A stretch of DNA of 10,775 nt from Hyphomicrobium sp. (lineage in GTDB: Bacteria; Pseudomonadota; Alphaproteobacteria; Rhizobiales; Hyphomicrobiaceae), in the NCBI GenBank assembly GCA_030609245.1, contig JAUWCP010000062.1, positions 1 to 10,775 of the forward strand, given 5' to 3'. Positions within the stretch are counted from its first letter, which is position 1; each line of letters opens with the position of its first letter. Under the pieces are notes generated by a model. That model did no database searches. It saw only the letters and a list, made by a program, of their open reading frames with translations, and had not been told where the DNA came from. The translations under genes were made by a program, and so were the position numbers. This document shows, piece by piece, positions 1 through 5,221 of this stretch.

Positions 1-1
1 T

Positions 2-124
2 TTCTGCTATTTCCTCTTTCGAAAAAGGTTTCGTGATATAGCCTTTTGCTCCTATCTTTATCAAATCCACAAGTATTTCCTTAGCTTCCAAGACCGTAAC
101 CATCAATATCAGTGCTGCAGGGTC
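2..124 (-). pseudogene. Response regulator receiver domain, C-terminal fragment (partial)
   Basis: The minus strand from 124 down to 2 reads without a stop and gives a peptide that matches the last third of a CheY-like receiver: a hydrophobic beta-4 strand ending in Met-Val-Thr (LILMVT), then an alpha-4 helix (LEAKEILVDLIKIG), then the beta-5 signature GAKGYITKPFSKEE. The Thr after beta-4 and the Lys-Pro of the KPF motif are the switch Thr and invariant Lys of the family. The phosphoacceptor Asp half is missing: upstream of about 124 the frame stays open but no longer resembles a receiver. The other end runs off the window. Base composition is about 35% GC with AAA/ATA-rich codons, unlike the roughly 60% GC of everything to the right. 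It may be a transferred remnant or an assembly chimera at a contig edge. The family call is fairly sure; its status as a real gene is not. Confidence 0.6.
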
Positions 125-592
125 TCTGAGCCAGAACGACATCACGACTGGCGGTTTTGGCTGGTCGAACGCGCGGCGGACACGGATAGACCCGCCCGAG
201 GGAGCGTTCGACGAGATTACACTTCCGATCCCGCCGAACCCTATCCAATATCACTGCATCCAACTGCATTCTCCACTCACTACGTCCAGTGCGCAAAGGC
301 TGCCTCGGCCAGCGCGATGGTGCGTCGTTTTGAGCGCGAATGCGGCTCGGCCTACTGGCCTCGGATGCGGCACACACTAGAAGATGGAGTGGCCAATGCT
401 GAAGCGTCTTCATCGAGAAGAGTTCCACACTGCCGCGTCTAAGAGTCGTCACTTCGCACAATCGCTTCGGCTCGATCTGCAATGGTTAATACTGATCCTG
501 CTCTTGCGCCAAAAACCGATGCATCCTCCGAGTATTGCTTAACGGGGCACCAGTTGGCGCGGGAGTGCGACCCAAGCTGACCACAAAATTGA
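125..592. other. Intergenic or decayed GC-rich stretch without a recognisable gene
   Basis: About 470 bases lie between the AT-rich receiver fragment and the terminator at 593. A plus-strand frame stays open from the left edge to a TAA at 440-442, but its only ATG (317) gives a 41-residue peptide and neither the peptide nor the longer frame resembles any family I know. The overlapping minus-strand open frame (81-482) is equally unrecognisable, Arg-rich and lacks a convincing ribosome-binding site. No tRNA-like cloverleaf or insertion-sequence end was seen. It may be the remnant of a gene that ended at the terminator to the right. Confidence 0.4.
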
Positions 593-622
593 GGCCGGTC
601 CTTTTCAGGGACCGGCCTTTTT
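593..622. terminator. Intrinsic terminator, strongest in the + direction, probably bidirectional
   Basis: A 9-bp GC-rich perfect stem (GGCCGGTCC 593-601 and GGACCGGCC 609-617) closes a 7-base loop. On the plus strand the stem runs straight into TTTTTC, a textbook Rho-independent terminator. On the minus strand it is followed by TCAATTTT, a weaker U-rich tail, and it lies about 30 bases past the stop of the amidase gene, so it can also end that transcript. The strong plus orientation implies a plus-strand transcript arriving from the left, yet no intact plus-strand gene is visible there. Confidence 0.85.
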
Positions 623-647
623 CTATTGGCGTGGCCGGCCACACGGG

Positions 648-1946
648 TCACATGGGCAACTGGGCCAGCCGATTGGAGAAGTAACCATCCACTGCGGTCA
701 AGATCGACGCCGAAACCTTATCGCGCCAGGATTTGGATTGAAGGTTTTGTGCGTCTTTTTTGTTCGTGACGTAGGCGAGCTCAATCAAGATCGACGGAAA
801 CTGAGCCGTCTTTAGGACGCGGAACGAGGCCTGTTTGTCGGGATCACTGCGCATTTTGGTGCTTGCGCCCATCATGGCGATGACCGAGCGGGCAAGAACG
901 CTGGTCCGGTCTCGTGTGACTTCAACCTCACGCTTGGCAAGATCGGCGAGAATATCCTTCACCAGATCAACGTCACCGCTCGCTTTCTTTACAGTCTCGA
1001 CCTCGGCCGTCGACAAGACAGTTTTGGAGGTCTTGCCTTTGGCAGAGCGCCGCAACCTCTTTGCGACTGACTCGCGCAACGAATAGATCGTGGCGCCATT
1101 GGCACCTCCCCTATTTGCGTAGTCACAATGCACCGAGATGAAGAGGTTGGCCTTGTGGCGCTCACCGTATGCGACGCGATCGCCCAACGGGACGAATATA
1201 TCCGTGCCACGCGTCATCAGAACCTTATAGCGACCGGTGGCCTTGAGCTTCTCAGCCAGCAGTTTTCCGAACGCTAAGGTGATTTCCTTCTCCACGGCGC
1301 CGTTCTTCTTGGCGCCGGAATCGTGGCCACCGTGACCAGGATCGATGACGATAATGGGCTTAAACGCTTTTTCCGCCCGCACATCAGGATGCACGGCCGG
1401 CCGTGGCAGCGGCGGCTGAAGCCCGATTGCGCCGAGTGAGTACGTTGGCTTCGGAAAGGGCTTCTTGCGTTCGTTTTTCGTGACACCGCCAACGCGGACG
1501 ATCTCGATCGCCAGGATTTGCCCTTTGCCGCCCTCGACCTTCTCCATCTTGGCGCTGGCGACTACCACAGGCTCGGTCACGTCAATTACGATACGAGACC
1601 TATCTTTGGCAGAAAGTCCGGCGCGAAAACCCTTGATCAGACCGACGGCCTTGCCCTTGGGCTGTGCCGGCAATCGCAGCCTGGTCTCGCCAAGCTCGAC
1701 GATCACACGGTTCGGATTGTTGAGGGAGAAAACGTCGTACTCAGCACGCTTTGGCAGCCCAACGACAAAGCGCGTGCGCAGTTGGTTGCCTTGCAGCCTG
1801 CTGCCGGCCCGCTCCTGTAAGCGGGCCTGCTCTTGCGCCGACGTTGCCGAAACACGCGTTTGAGCCTGAAGAGGCGCGTGCGCAAACGCTAAGGCGAGCG
1901 CGATAATGATCCCGCGACTCCAAAGTCGCGGCTGGCTATGAACCAT
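648..1946 (-). CDS. amiC: N-acetylmuramoyl-L-alanine amidase with AMIN domain (AmiC-type)
   Basis: A 432-residue periplasmic zinc amidase that cleaves the bond between MurNAc and L-Ala in peptidoglycan; the family separates daughter cells at division. From ATG 1946 the protein has a Sec-type signal peptide (residues 1-28: basic RLWSR, hydrophobic IIIALALAFA, then PLQAQ). An AMIN peptidoglycan/septum-targeting domain spans about 58-149, followed by a Pro-rich linker and an Amidase_3 domain (about 197-432). Zinc ligands are visible: His205 in DPGHGG, Glu219 in AVEKE, His273 in SVHCD; catalytic Glu389 lies in LIELAYVTN. A long Lys/Arg/Glu-rich segment (about 291-342) sits where EnvC/NlpD-regulated amidases carry the autoinhibitory helix, so activator control is likely. 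ATG 1946 is preferred because it puts the signal peptide at the N terminus and follows a G-rich ACGGGGGTC. An in-frame GTG at 2030 would add 28 residues. The gene is monocistronic and ends at the 593-622 terminator. Confidence 0.92.
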   Translation of the reverse strand: MVHSQPRLWSRGIIIALALAFAHAPLQAQTRVSATSAQEQARLQERAGSRLQGNQLRTRFVVGLPKRAEYDVFSLNNPNRVIVELGETRLRLPAQPKGKAVGLIKGFRAGLSAKDRSRIVIDVTEPVVVASAKMEKVEGGKGQILAIEIVRVGGVTKNERKKPFPKPTYSLGAIGLQPPLPRPAVHPDVRAEKAFKPIIVIDPGHGGHDSGAKKNGAVEKEITLAFGKLLAEKLKATGRYKVLMTRGTDIFVPLGDRVAYGERHKANLFISVHCDYANRGGANGATIYSLRESVAKRLRRSAKGKTSKTVLSTAEVETVKKASGDVDLVKDILADLAKREVEVTRDRTSVLARSVIAMMGASTKMRSDPDKQASFRVLKTAQFPSILIELAYVTNKKDAQNLQSKSWRDKVSASILTAVDGYFSNRLAQLPM

Positions 1947-2041
1947 GACGTCCGACCCCCGTCTACGCAAAACAAGTCTAGGTTTGTGACGTTCATAGGT
2001 GACCCGAGATGATGGCGTTTTCCTGGTCACCTTCGGGCTTT

Positions 2042-2063
2042 GTTAGGGTTATTGAACCCTAAC
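2042..2063. repeat. Perfect inverted repeat upstream of the amidase gene
   Basis: GTTAGGGTT (2042-2050) and AACCCTAAC (2055-2063) form a perfect 9-bp dyad around a 4-base ATTG spacer. It lies between the moaE stop (2133) and the amidase start (1946). Neither strand has a U-tract next to it, so it is a poor terminator. It could be an operator or a hairpin in the amidase leader. Confidence 0.6.
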
Positions 2064-2065
2064 CG

Positions 2066-2081
2066 TTAACGATCCCCTAAC
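2066..2081. promoter_or_regulatory. Candidate CtrA box upstream of the amidase gene
   Basis: The sequence TTAACGATCCCCTAAC is TTAA, seven bases, then CTAAC. It differs at one defined position from the alphaproteobacterial CtrA consensus TTAA-N7-TTAAC. It lies 120-135 bases upstream of the chosen ATG of the amidase, just beyond the inverted repeat. CtrA is known to control division and envelope genes, which fits the neighbour. This is a motif match only; no promoter elements were confidently placed. Confidence 0.35.
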
Positions 2082-2090
2082 GCCCGGTTT

Positions 2091-2112
2091 GCGATGCATG
2101 GGCAAGCATCGC
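2091..2112. terminator. Hairpin just downstream of moaE, possible weak terminator
   Basis: GCGATGC (2091-2097) and GCATCGC (2106-2112) pair as a perfect 7-bp stem with an 8-base loop, starting about 20 bases past the moaE stop codon. In the minus direction it is followed by AAACC with no U-run, so any termination would be inefficient or Rho-assisted. Confidence 0.35.
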
Positions 2113-2132
2113 GCCGTTCGGCTTCATGGTGT

Positions 2133-2591
2133 TCACGTTGAGCGCCAGCGCGTGGCCGCAGTTTCGTCATTTTCGCGCGCTTCGACCCAGCTGCTCTCAC
2201 CCGCTGGGCCCGTCTCCTTTTTCCAAAAGGGCGCGCGGGTCTTGAGATAATCCATCAGAAAGCCTGCTGCCTCCAAAGCGGCTTGCCGGTGCGCCGAGGC
2301 GGTGACGACAAGAACGATGTTGTCGCCTGGAGAAAGCTCTCCCGTGCGATGGATGATGAGGCTCGCTTGCAAGGGCCAGCGCGCATTGGCATCCGCCTCG
2401 ATGCGCGATAGCTCCTCTTCCGTCATGCCGGGATAGTGCTCCAGTGTCATCGACTTGATTGGACGGCCCTTATCGTCGTCACGAACGCGGCCCGTGAACG
2501 TAACGATCGCGCCGATGTCTGTGCGTCCCGAAGCCAGCGCATCAACTTCGGAAGCGACGTCGAAATCTTCTCTTTGAACTTTGACGCCCAT
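2133..2591 (-). CDS. moaE: Molybdopterin synthase catalytic (large) subunit MoaE
   Basis: A 152-residue cytoplasmic protein, the usual MoaE length. With MoaD it inserts two sulfurs into cyclic pyranopterin monophosphate to make molybdopterin. Family blocks are in order: IVTFTGRVRD (29-38), MTLEHYPGMTEEEL (48-61), IHRTGEL (80-86), SAHRQAALEA (99-108), DYLKTRAPFWKKE (114-126) and WVEARENDETAATRW near the C terminus. Lys117 in DYLK and Lys124 in FWK correspond to the two active-site lysines of the E. coli enzyme, and His101-Arg102 to its conserved HR pair. ATG 2591 is chosen over an upstream in-frame start at 2678 because it begins four bases after the moaD stop, is preceded by a G-rich GGCGGGTAGG, and gives the family N terminus. 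The longer frame would overlap moaD by over 80 bases. Last gene of pgsA-moaD-moaE. Confidence 0.95.
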   Translation of the reverse strand: MGVKVQREDFDVASEVDALASGRTDIGAIVTFTGRVRDDDKGRPIKSMTLEHYPGMTEEELSRIEADANARWPLQASLIIHRTGELSPGDNIVLVVTASAHRQAALEAAGFLMDYLKTRAPFWKKETGPAGESSWVEARENDETAATRWRST

Positions 2592-2595
2592 CGGC

Positions 2596-2871
2596 CTACC
2601 CGCCGGTGACAGGGGGGAAAAAAGCGATCTCTTGGGCTTCGGCAATGCGTGCGTCCGACTTGACATGCGTCTTGTCAACCGCGGCGCGAACGACGTCGGC
2701 GCGCGCGAATGCTTCGCCGAACTCCGGACCTCTCGTTTTCAGCCACGTAACGAGATCGGCAACGGTAGCCACGTTGTCAGGCAACGCGACCTCTTCCGAA
2801 GCACGGCCAATCTTCTCGCGTACCCAGGCGAAATAGAGCAGCTTTACTTTTCTAGGATGTGCACTGCTCAT
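2596..2871 (-). CDS. moaD: Molybdopterin synthase sulfur carrier (small) subunit MoaD
   Basis: A 91-residue ubiquitin-like (ThiS/MoaD beta-grasp) protein that carries sulfur as a C-terminal thiocarboxylate for MoaE. The N terminus has the beta-strand KVKLLYFAWVREKIG (residues 8-22) typical of MoaD. The C terminus reads EIAFFPPVTGG, ending exactly in the required Gly-Gly that MoeB-type enzymes adenylate. The gene starts six bases after the pgsA stop and ends four bases before the moaE ATG, so the three genes are almost certainly one transcript with linked translation. This coupling of the two synthase subunits is as expected; the shared transcript with a phospholipid synthesis gene is a recurring gene order in Hyphomicrobiales rather than a functional link. 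Confidence 0.94.
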   Translation of the reverse strand: MSSAHPRKVKLLYFAWVREKIGRASEEVALPDNVATVADLVTWLKTRGPEFGEAFARADVVRAAVDKTHVKSDARIAEAQEIAFFPPVTGG

Positions 2872-2877
2872 AGAATC

Positions 2878-3465
2878 TCAACGCTCGATGGCGTGGACGA
2901 CACCCGCCTTCAGATAGTCGTAGCCGGTCCACAGCGTCAACAGCGCTGCGATCCACAACAGTACTAGGCCGCCGGCCATGATGCCAGGCACGATTTTTTC
3001 TGCAGCCGGACCGACGAGCAGCGCGCCAAGCGCAATCATCTGCATCGCCGTTTTCCACTTCGCGAGCTGGGAGACGTGAATCTTGACGTTGAGCTCGGCG
3101 AGGAATTCCCGCAGCCCAGAGACGAGGATCTCACGCAGCAGGATGATGATCGCTGCCCAGATCGACCAACCCGATATCGTGTTGTCGTAAACGAGCATCA
3201 ACAGCACAGCGCCGACAAGGAGCTTGTCGGCGATGGGGTCGAGCATACGCCCGAGCGTCGACTGCTGCTCCCACGCGCGAGCCAAATAGCCGTCAAGCCA
3301 ATCCGTGAGGCCGGCGAGCACGAACAGAGCGAAAGCCGACCAGCGTGCAACGTCGCCTTTCAAGAAAAACAGGCAAGCGACGAGGGCCGGAACGGCAACG
3401 ATGCGCCCGTACGTCAGCACGTTCGGCAGGCTCATCGGCATGGATCGAGATGTGGCTTGGTCCAT
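2878..3465 (-). CDS. pgsA: CDP-diacylglycerol--glycerol-3-phosphate 3-phosphatidyltransferase
   Basis: A 195-residue polytopic inner-membrane enzyme that transfers the phosphatidyl group of CDP-diacylglycerol to glycerol-3-phosphate, the committed step to phosphatidylglycerol and cardiolipin. The CDP-alcohol phosphatidyltransferase signature D-x2-D-G-x2-A-R-x8-G-x3-D-x3-D is complete: Asp55, Asp58-Gly59, Ala62-Arg63, Gly72, Asp76, Asp80. The N terminus (LPNVLTYGRIVAVP) is typical of PgsA and not of PssA. Five or six hydrophobic segments follow, including about 22-36, 43-57, 82-94, 100-114 and 155-175. The start at 3465 has AGAGGA close upstream; internal Met9 and Met11 are alternatives without a better ribosome-binding site. 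First gene of pgsA-moaD-moaE, 118 bases downstream of the extensin gene; whether it has its own promoter in that gap is unclear. Confidence 0.95.
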   Translation of the reverse strand: MDQATSRSMPMSLPNVLTYGRIVAVPALVACLFFLKGDVARWSAFALFVLAGLTDWLDGYLARAWEQQSTLGRMLDPIADKLLVGAVLLMLVYDNTISGWSIWAAIIILLREILVSGLREFLAELNVKIHVSQLAKWKTAMQMIALGALLVGPAAEKIVPGIMAGGLVLLWIAALLTLWTGYDYLKAGVVHAIER

Positions 3466-3583
3466 CAGTCCTCTGGTACACCACCAGGCCGATGCCGCGT
3501 CAATGGTGCGCCTTTATCATGCAGGGCGCTTTAAGCCGAATACGTCTTTTATTGCGGCTTTGTGACATCAGCCCGGGGAGGGC

Positions 3584-4588
3584 CTAGCGGCAGACCGAGC
3601 GCCGGCGCCGCTGCTTCATATCGAAGTGAAAATGGTTGCGGTGGGGCTCGTTTAATTCGGGCCCGAGCGCGGTCCCGAATATGTTGCAGGCGCCCTTATG
3701 CAAACGCTTCAAGAAGGCCGCCTCTTTGGTCTTGGCAGGGGCGAGCAACGCCTTCTCGCCTGATTTTGGCGCGACTGGCGCGTTCTCTACCTTGAGTCTC
3801 GCCTTGTGTATCGTCGCCCTCTCGCCTGTTTTATATTTCTTTTTCTTGGCCGCCGCTGCCTTAGCTGCTGCTGCCTTAGCTGCTGCTGCCTTGGCAGCCT
3901 CGTGCACCTTCTTAGCTTTTGCGATGTCGCGCCGGGTCGGCCCCCAGTGGGTCAACACTTTAACGGTGCGCCCATCCGCCGTGACAAAGCCGACGATGTC
4001 GATCGCATTGCCCGTCGCATGCTCGCTCAGTGAAAGCTCTGGGTTGTTGTAGATGTTACGGCACGAATAAGACGAGGCTCCCACGATCCGCGTCACAGGC
4101 GAGCCAAGCTCCTCGCGTGCAGCAGGTTGAAGAACCGTCTCCACCCAGTCCGAAAGACCAGCGGCGAGCCGGCAATTCATGGTAGGCGCGGGGCGGAACG
4201 TCACCTTCTTGTCACCACCCAAGCCGCGCACCTCCAGCGGGGCAGGCGACCCACATGCACCTTTCTTGATTGGCTCAGCAAGATTGACGTCGACAGCGAT
4301 TGGCGCCAGCAGCCGTAAGCATTCGCGTAGGCCACCCGTCAGCTCCGCTTGCGTCCAGGCTTCCTCGACCATTTCGCCGGTCGCAGTATCTTCGCCATCC
4401 CCCCGGGATGCGGTCGCATCGGAACTGTTCGTGGCGCCCGACACTGAACCGATCGGCGCTGTTTGCCCCCCCGGCGCCGGTTGCTTGGCGTCATCGCCTG
4501 GCAGGAATGGCAACACGACGATGCCGACTAGGAGCGCCAGCGAGAGCCAAATCGAAATTCCGGAGAGCCCTTTGTCTGGAGCCGCCAT
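3584..4588 (-). CDS. Membrane-anchored Extensin_C (extensin-like) family protein
   Basis: A 334-residue protein with a single N-terminal anchor or uncleaved signal (residues about 11-28, ISIWLSLALLVGIVVLPF), a Gly/Ser/Thr-rich spacer to about 75, and an Extensin_C domain (about 88-334). The domain shows its six cysteines (Cys90, 112, 139, 176, 301, 333) and its core motifs MNCRLA, SYSCRN, SEHATGNAIDI (190-200 region) and HRNHFHFD (316-323). His190, Asp197 and the His319-x-His321 pair resemble the HxxGxxxD/HxH zinc motif of M15-type D,D-carboxypeptidases, so a role on peptidoglycan is plausible but is inference. Unusually, residues about 222-288 are an Ala/Lys-rich insert with AAAAK repeats placed inside the domain. 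ATG 4588 is chosen because it brings the anchor to the N terminus and has GAGG about 12 bases upstream; the frame is open to 4729. It sits between uvrC and pgsA. Confidence 0.85.
   Translation of the reverse strand: MAAPDKGLSGISIWLSLALLVGIVVLPFLPGDDAKQPAPGGQTAPIGSVSGATNSSDATASRGDGEDTATGEMVEEAWTQAELTGGLRECLRLLAPIAVDVNLAEPIKKGACGSPAPLEVRGLGGDKKVTFRPAPTMNCRLAAGLSDWVETVLQPAAREELGSPVTRIVGASSYSCRNIYNNPELSLSEHATGNAIDIVGFVTADGRTVKVLTHWGPTRRDIAKAKKVHEAAKAAAAKAAAAKAAAAKKKKYKTGERATIHKARLKVENAPVAPKSGEKALLAPAKTKEAAFLKRLHKGACNIFGTALGPELNEPHRNHFHFDMKQRRRRSVCR
3851..3897. repeat. 15-bp tandem repeat inside the extensin-like gene
   Basis: About three copies of a 15-base unit (GCTGCTGCCTTAGCT in plus orientation; TTAG/TTGG marks at 3861, 3876 and 3891) encode successive Ala-Ala-Ala-Ala-Lys units on the minus strand. 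The unit length is a multiple of three, so copy-number change by slippage would alter linker length without a frameshift. Confidence 0.85.
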
Positions 4589-4914
4589 ACTTGTCTTTCG
4601 CCTCTGCAAAGCATCGAGGTCCGCTCGGCGCCCGCCCATGTGCGCTGCAGGAACAACCAAATTTAAGAGACGAGCACGGCAGAAATAGGCTCGCATTGTA
4701 CTTAAAGAACGATGAAGCGGGCCCTTCACGCCTGATAAGATGCGGAGCTACCACTATAATCTCATCAGCTTCTGTCATCTGTTCTCCAAAAGACACTGTT
4801 CCAAACCGTGCCAACGCCACGCGGCCTTGCATATGCGGTCCTGTTGGCGGAAAATGACAGTGCAGAGTTCAGCAACAGCCCAACATCAACGGGCTCTAAA
4901 GGGGGGTCGTGCGC
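4589..4914. other. Divergent intergenic region between the extensin-like gene and the small membrane protein gene
   Basis: These 326 bases separate two divergent starts. They contain a candidate plus-strand promoter (4732-4760), a G-run ribosome-binding site at 4901-4906, and on the minus strand the open upstream extension of the extensin frame (to 4729). A second minus-strand frame begins at ATG 4778 with GGAG five bases upstream; it is described under findings and is not called as a gene. No RNA gene or insertion sequence is evident. Confidence 0.5.
4732..4760 (+). promoter_or_regulatory. Candidate sigma-70-type promoter for the small membrane protein gene
   Basis: A perfect TATAAT (4755-4760) lies exactly 17 bases downstream of CTGATA (4732-4737), which matches four of six positions of TTGACA. 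The start of transcription would be near 4767, leaving a leader of roughly 150 bases before ATG 4915. The -10 match is strong for high-GC DNA; the -35 match is moderate. Confidence 0.4.
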
Positions 4915-5136
4915 ATGGAAGGTTTGCCCTTCGACTTGGCAACCGTCGACTGGGGACCGGTCGCCCGTTATGCCGTCATCGCGTTTCTCGCCGCTCTGGT
5001 GGGCAACGCTATCTCGTTTGGAAACAAGCTGTTTGGAGCAATTCTGACGGCTGTTTTCTTCGCTGTCTTCTTTGTCCTTTGGACCTATTGGCTCCAACCG
5101 ATAGCCGAGTCCCCGGCAGCGACACCGCCTATCTAA
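4915..5136 (+). CDS. Small two-helix membrane protein of unknown function
   Basis: A 73-residue protein I cannot assign to a family. It has a short acidic N terminus (MEGLPFDLATVDW), a first hydrophobic helix at about 16-34, a short Ser-Phe-Gly-Asn-Lys turn, a second very hydrophobic helix at about 39-60 rich in Phe and Trp, and a Pro/Ala-rich tail. The start is ATG 4915, eight bases after a run of six G (4901-4906); an in-frame GTG at 4909 is too close to that ribosome-binding site. It is the only complete plus-strand gene in the window and is divergent from the extensin gene and convergent with uvrC. Its stop codon falls in the loop of a hairpin (5124-5142). Coding status is supported by the ribosome-binding site, promoter candidate and clean two-helix hydropathy; function is unknown. 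Confidence 0.7.
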   Translation: MEGLPFDLATVDWGPVARYAVIAFLAALVGNAISFGNKLFGAILTAVFFAVFFVLWTYWLQPIAESPAATPPI

Positions 5137-5142
5137 GGCGGT
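5124..5142 (+). other. Hairpin enclosing the stop codon of the small membrane protein gene
   Basis: ACCGCC (5124-5129) pairs with GGCGGT (5137-5142) as a 6-bp stem. The 7-base loop TATCTAA contains the TAA stop (5134-5136). There is no U-tract after it, so it may protect the 3' end or act with the next hairpin. Confidence 0.4.
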
Positions 5143-5176
5143 AGGGGAAGACCGCACACTCCGTGTTCGAGTCGCG

Positions 5177-5200
5177 TGGGGCCGAGAGATCTCGGCCCCA
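5177..5200. terminator. GC-rich hairpin between convergent genes, probable bidirectional terminator
   Basis: GGGGCCGA (5178-5185) and TCGGCCCC (5192-5199) form a perfect 8-bp stem, extended by T5177-A5200, with a 6-base loop. It lies 22 bases past the uvrC stop and 41 bases past the stop of the small membrane protein gene. Neither side has a U-run, so it is not a canonical intrinsic terminator, but position and stability fit a shared transcript end. Confidence 0.6.
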
Positions 5201-5221
5201 TTGGTCGGGTGTTGCCCATAC

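Noticed and set aside
81..482. A 133-residue minus-strand open frame.
   Set aside because: It is Arg/Ser-rich without recognisable motifs, lacks a ribosome-binding site, and its 3' end overlaps the receiver fragment in another frame.
835..1863. Several plus-strand open frames opposite the amidase gene.
   Set aside because: They are antisense shadows of a clearly conserved gene, have biased Arg/Ser/Pro content and no family resemblance.
3076..3587. Plus-strand open frames opposite pgsA.
   Set aside because: They are antisense to the complete and conserved pgsA frame and show no domain of their own.
3560..3600. A short GC-rich dyad after the extensin stop (GCCC...GGGC) as a terminator.
   Set aside because: The stem is only about four pairs and has no U-tract on the minus strand.
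3851..3900. Regularly repeated units suggesting a CRISPR or regulatory array.
   Set aside because: The 15-bp units are contiguous, have no spacers and encode an in-frame AAAAK linker in the extensin-like protein.
5155..5200. A TTCGAGTC sequence followed by a GC-rich stem looks like the T-arm and acceptor end of a tRNA.
   Set aside because: No matching 5' acceptor strand, D-arm or anticodon arm lies upstream, the T-stem is mismatched, and the GC-rich part pairs with itself as a terminator-like hairpin.
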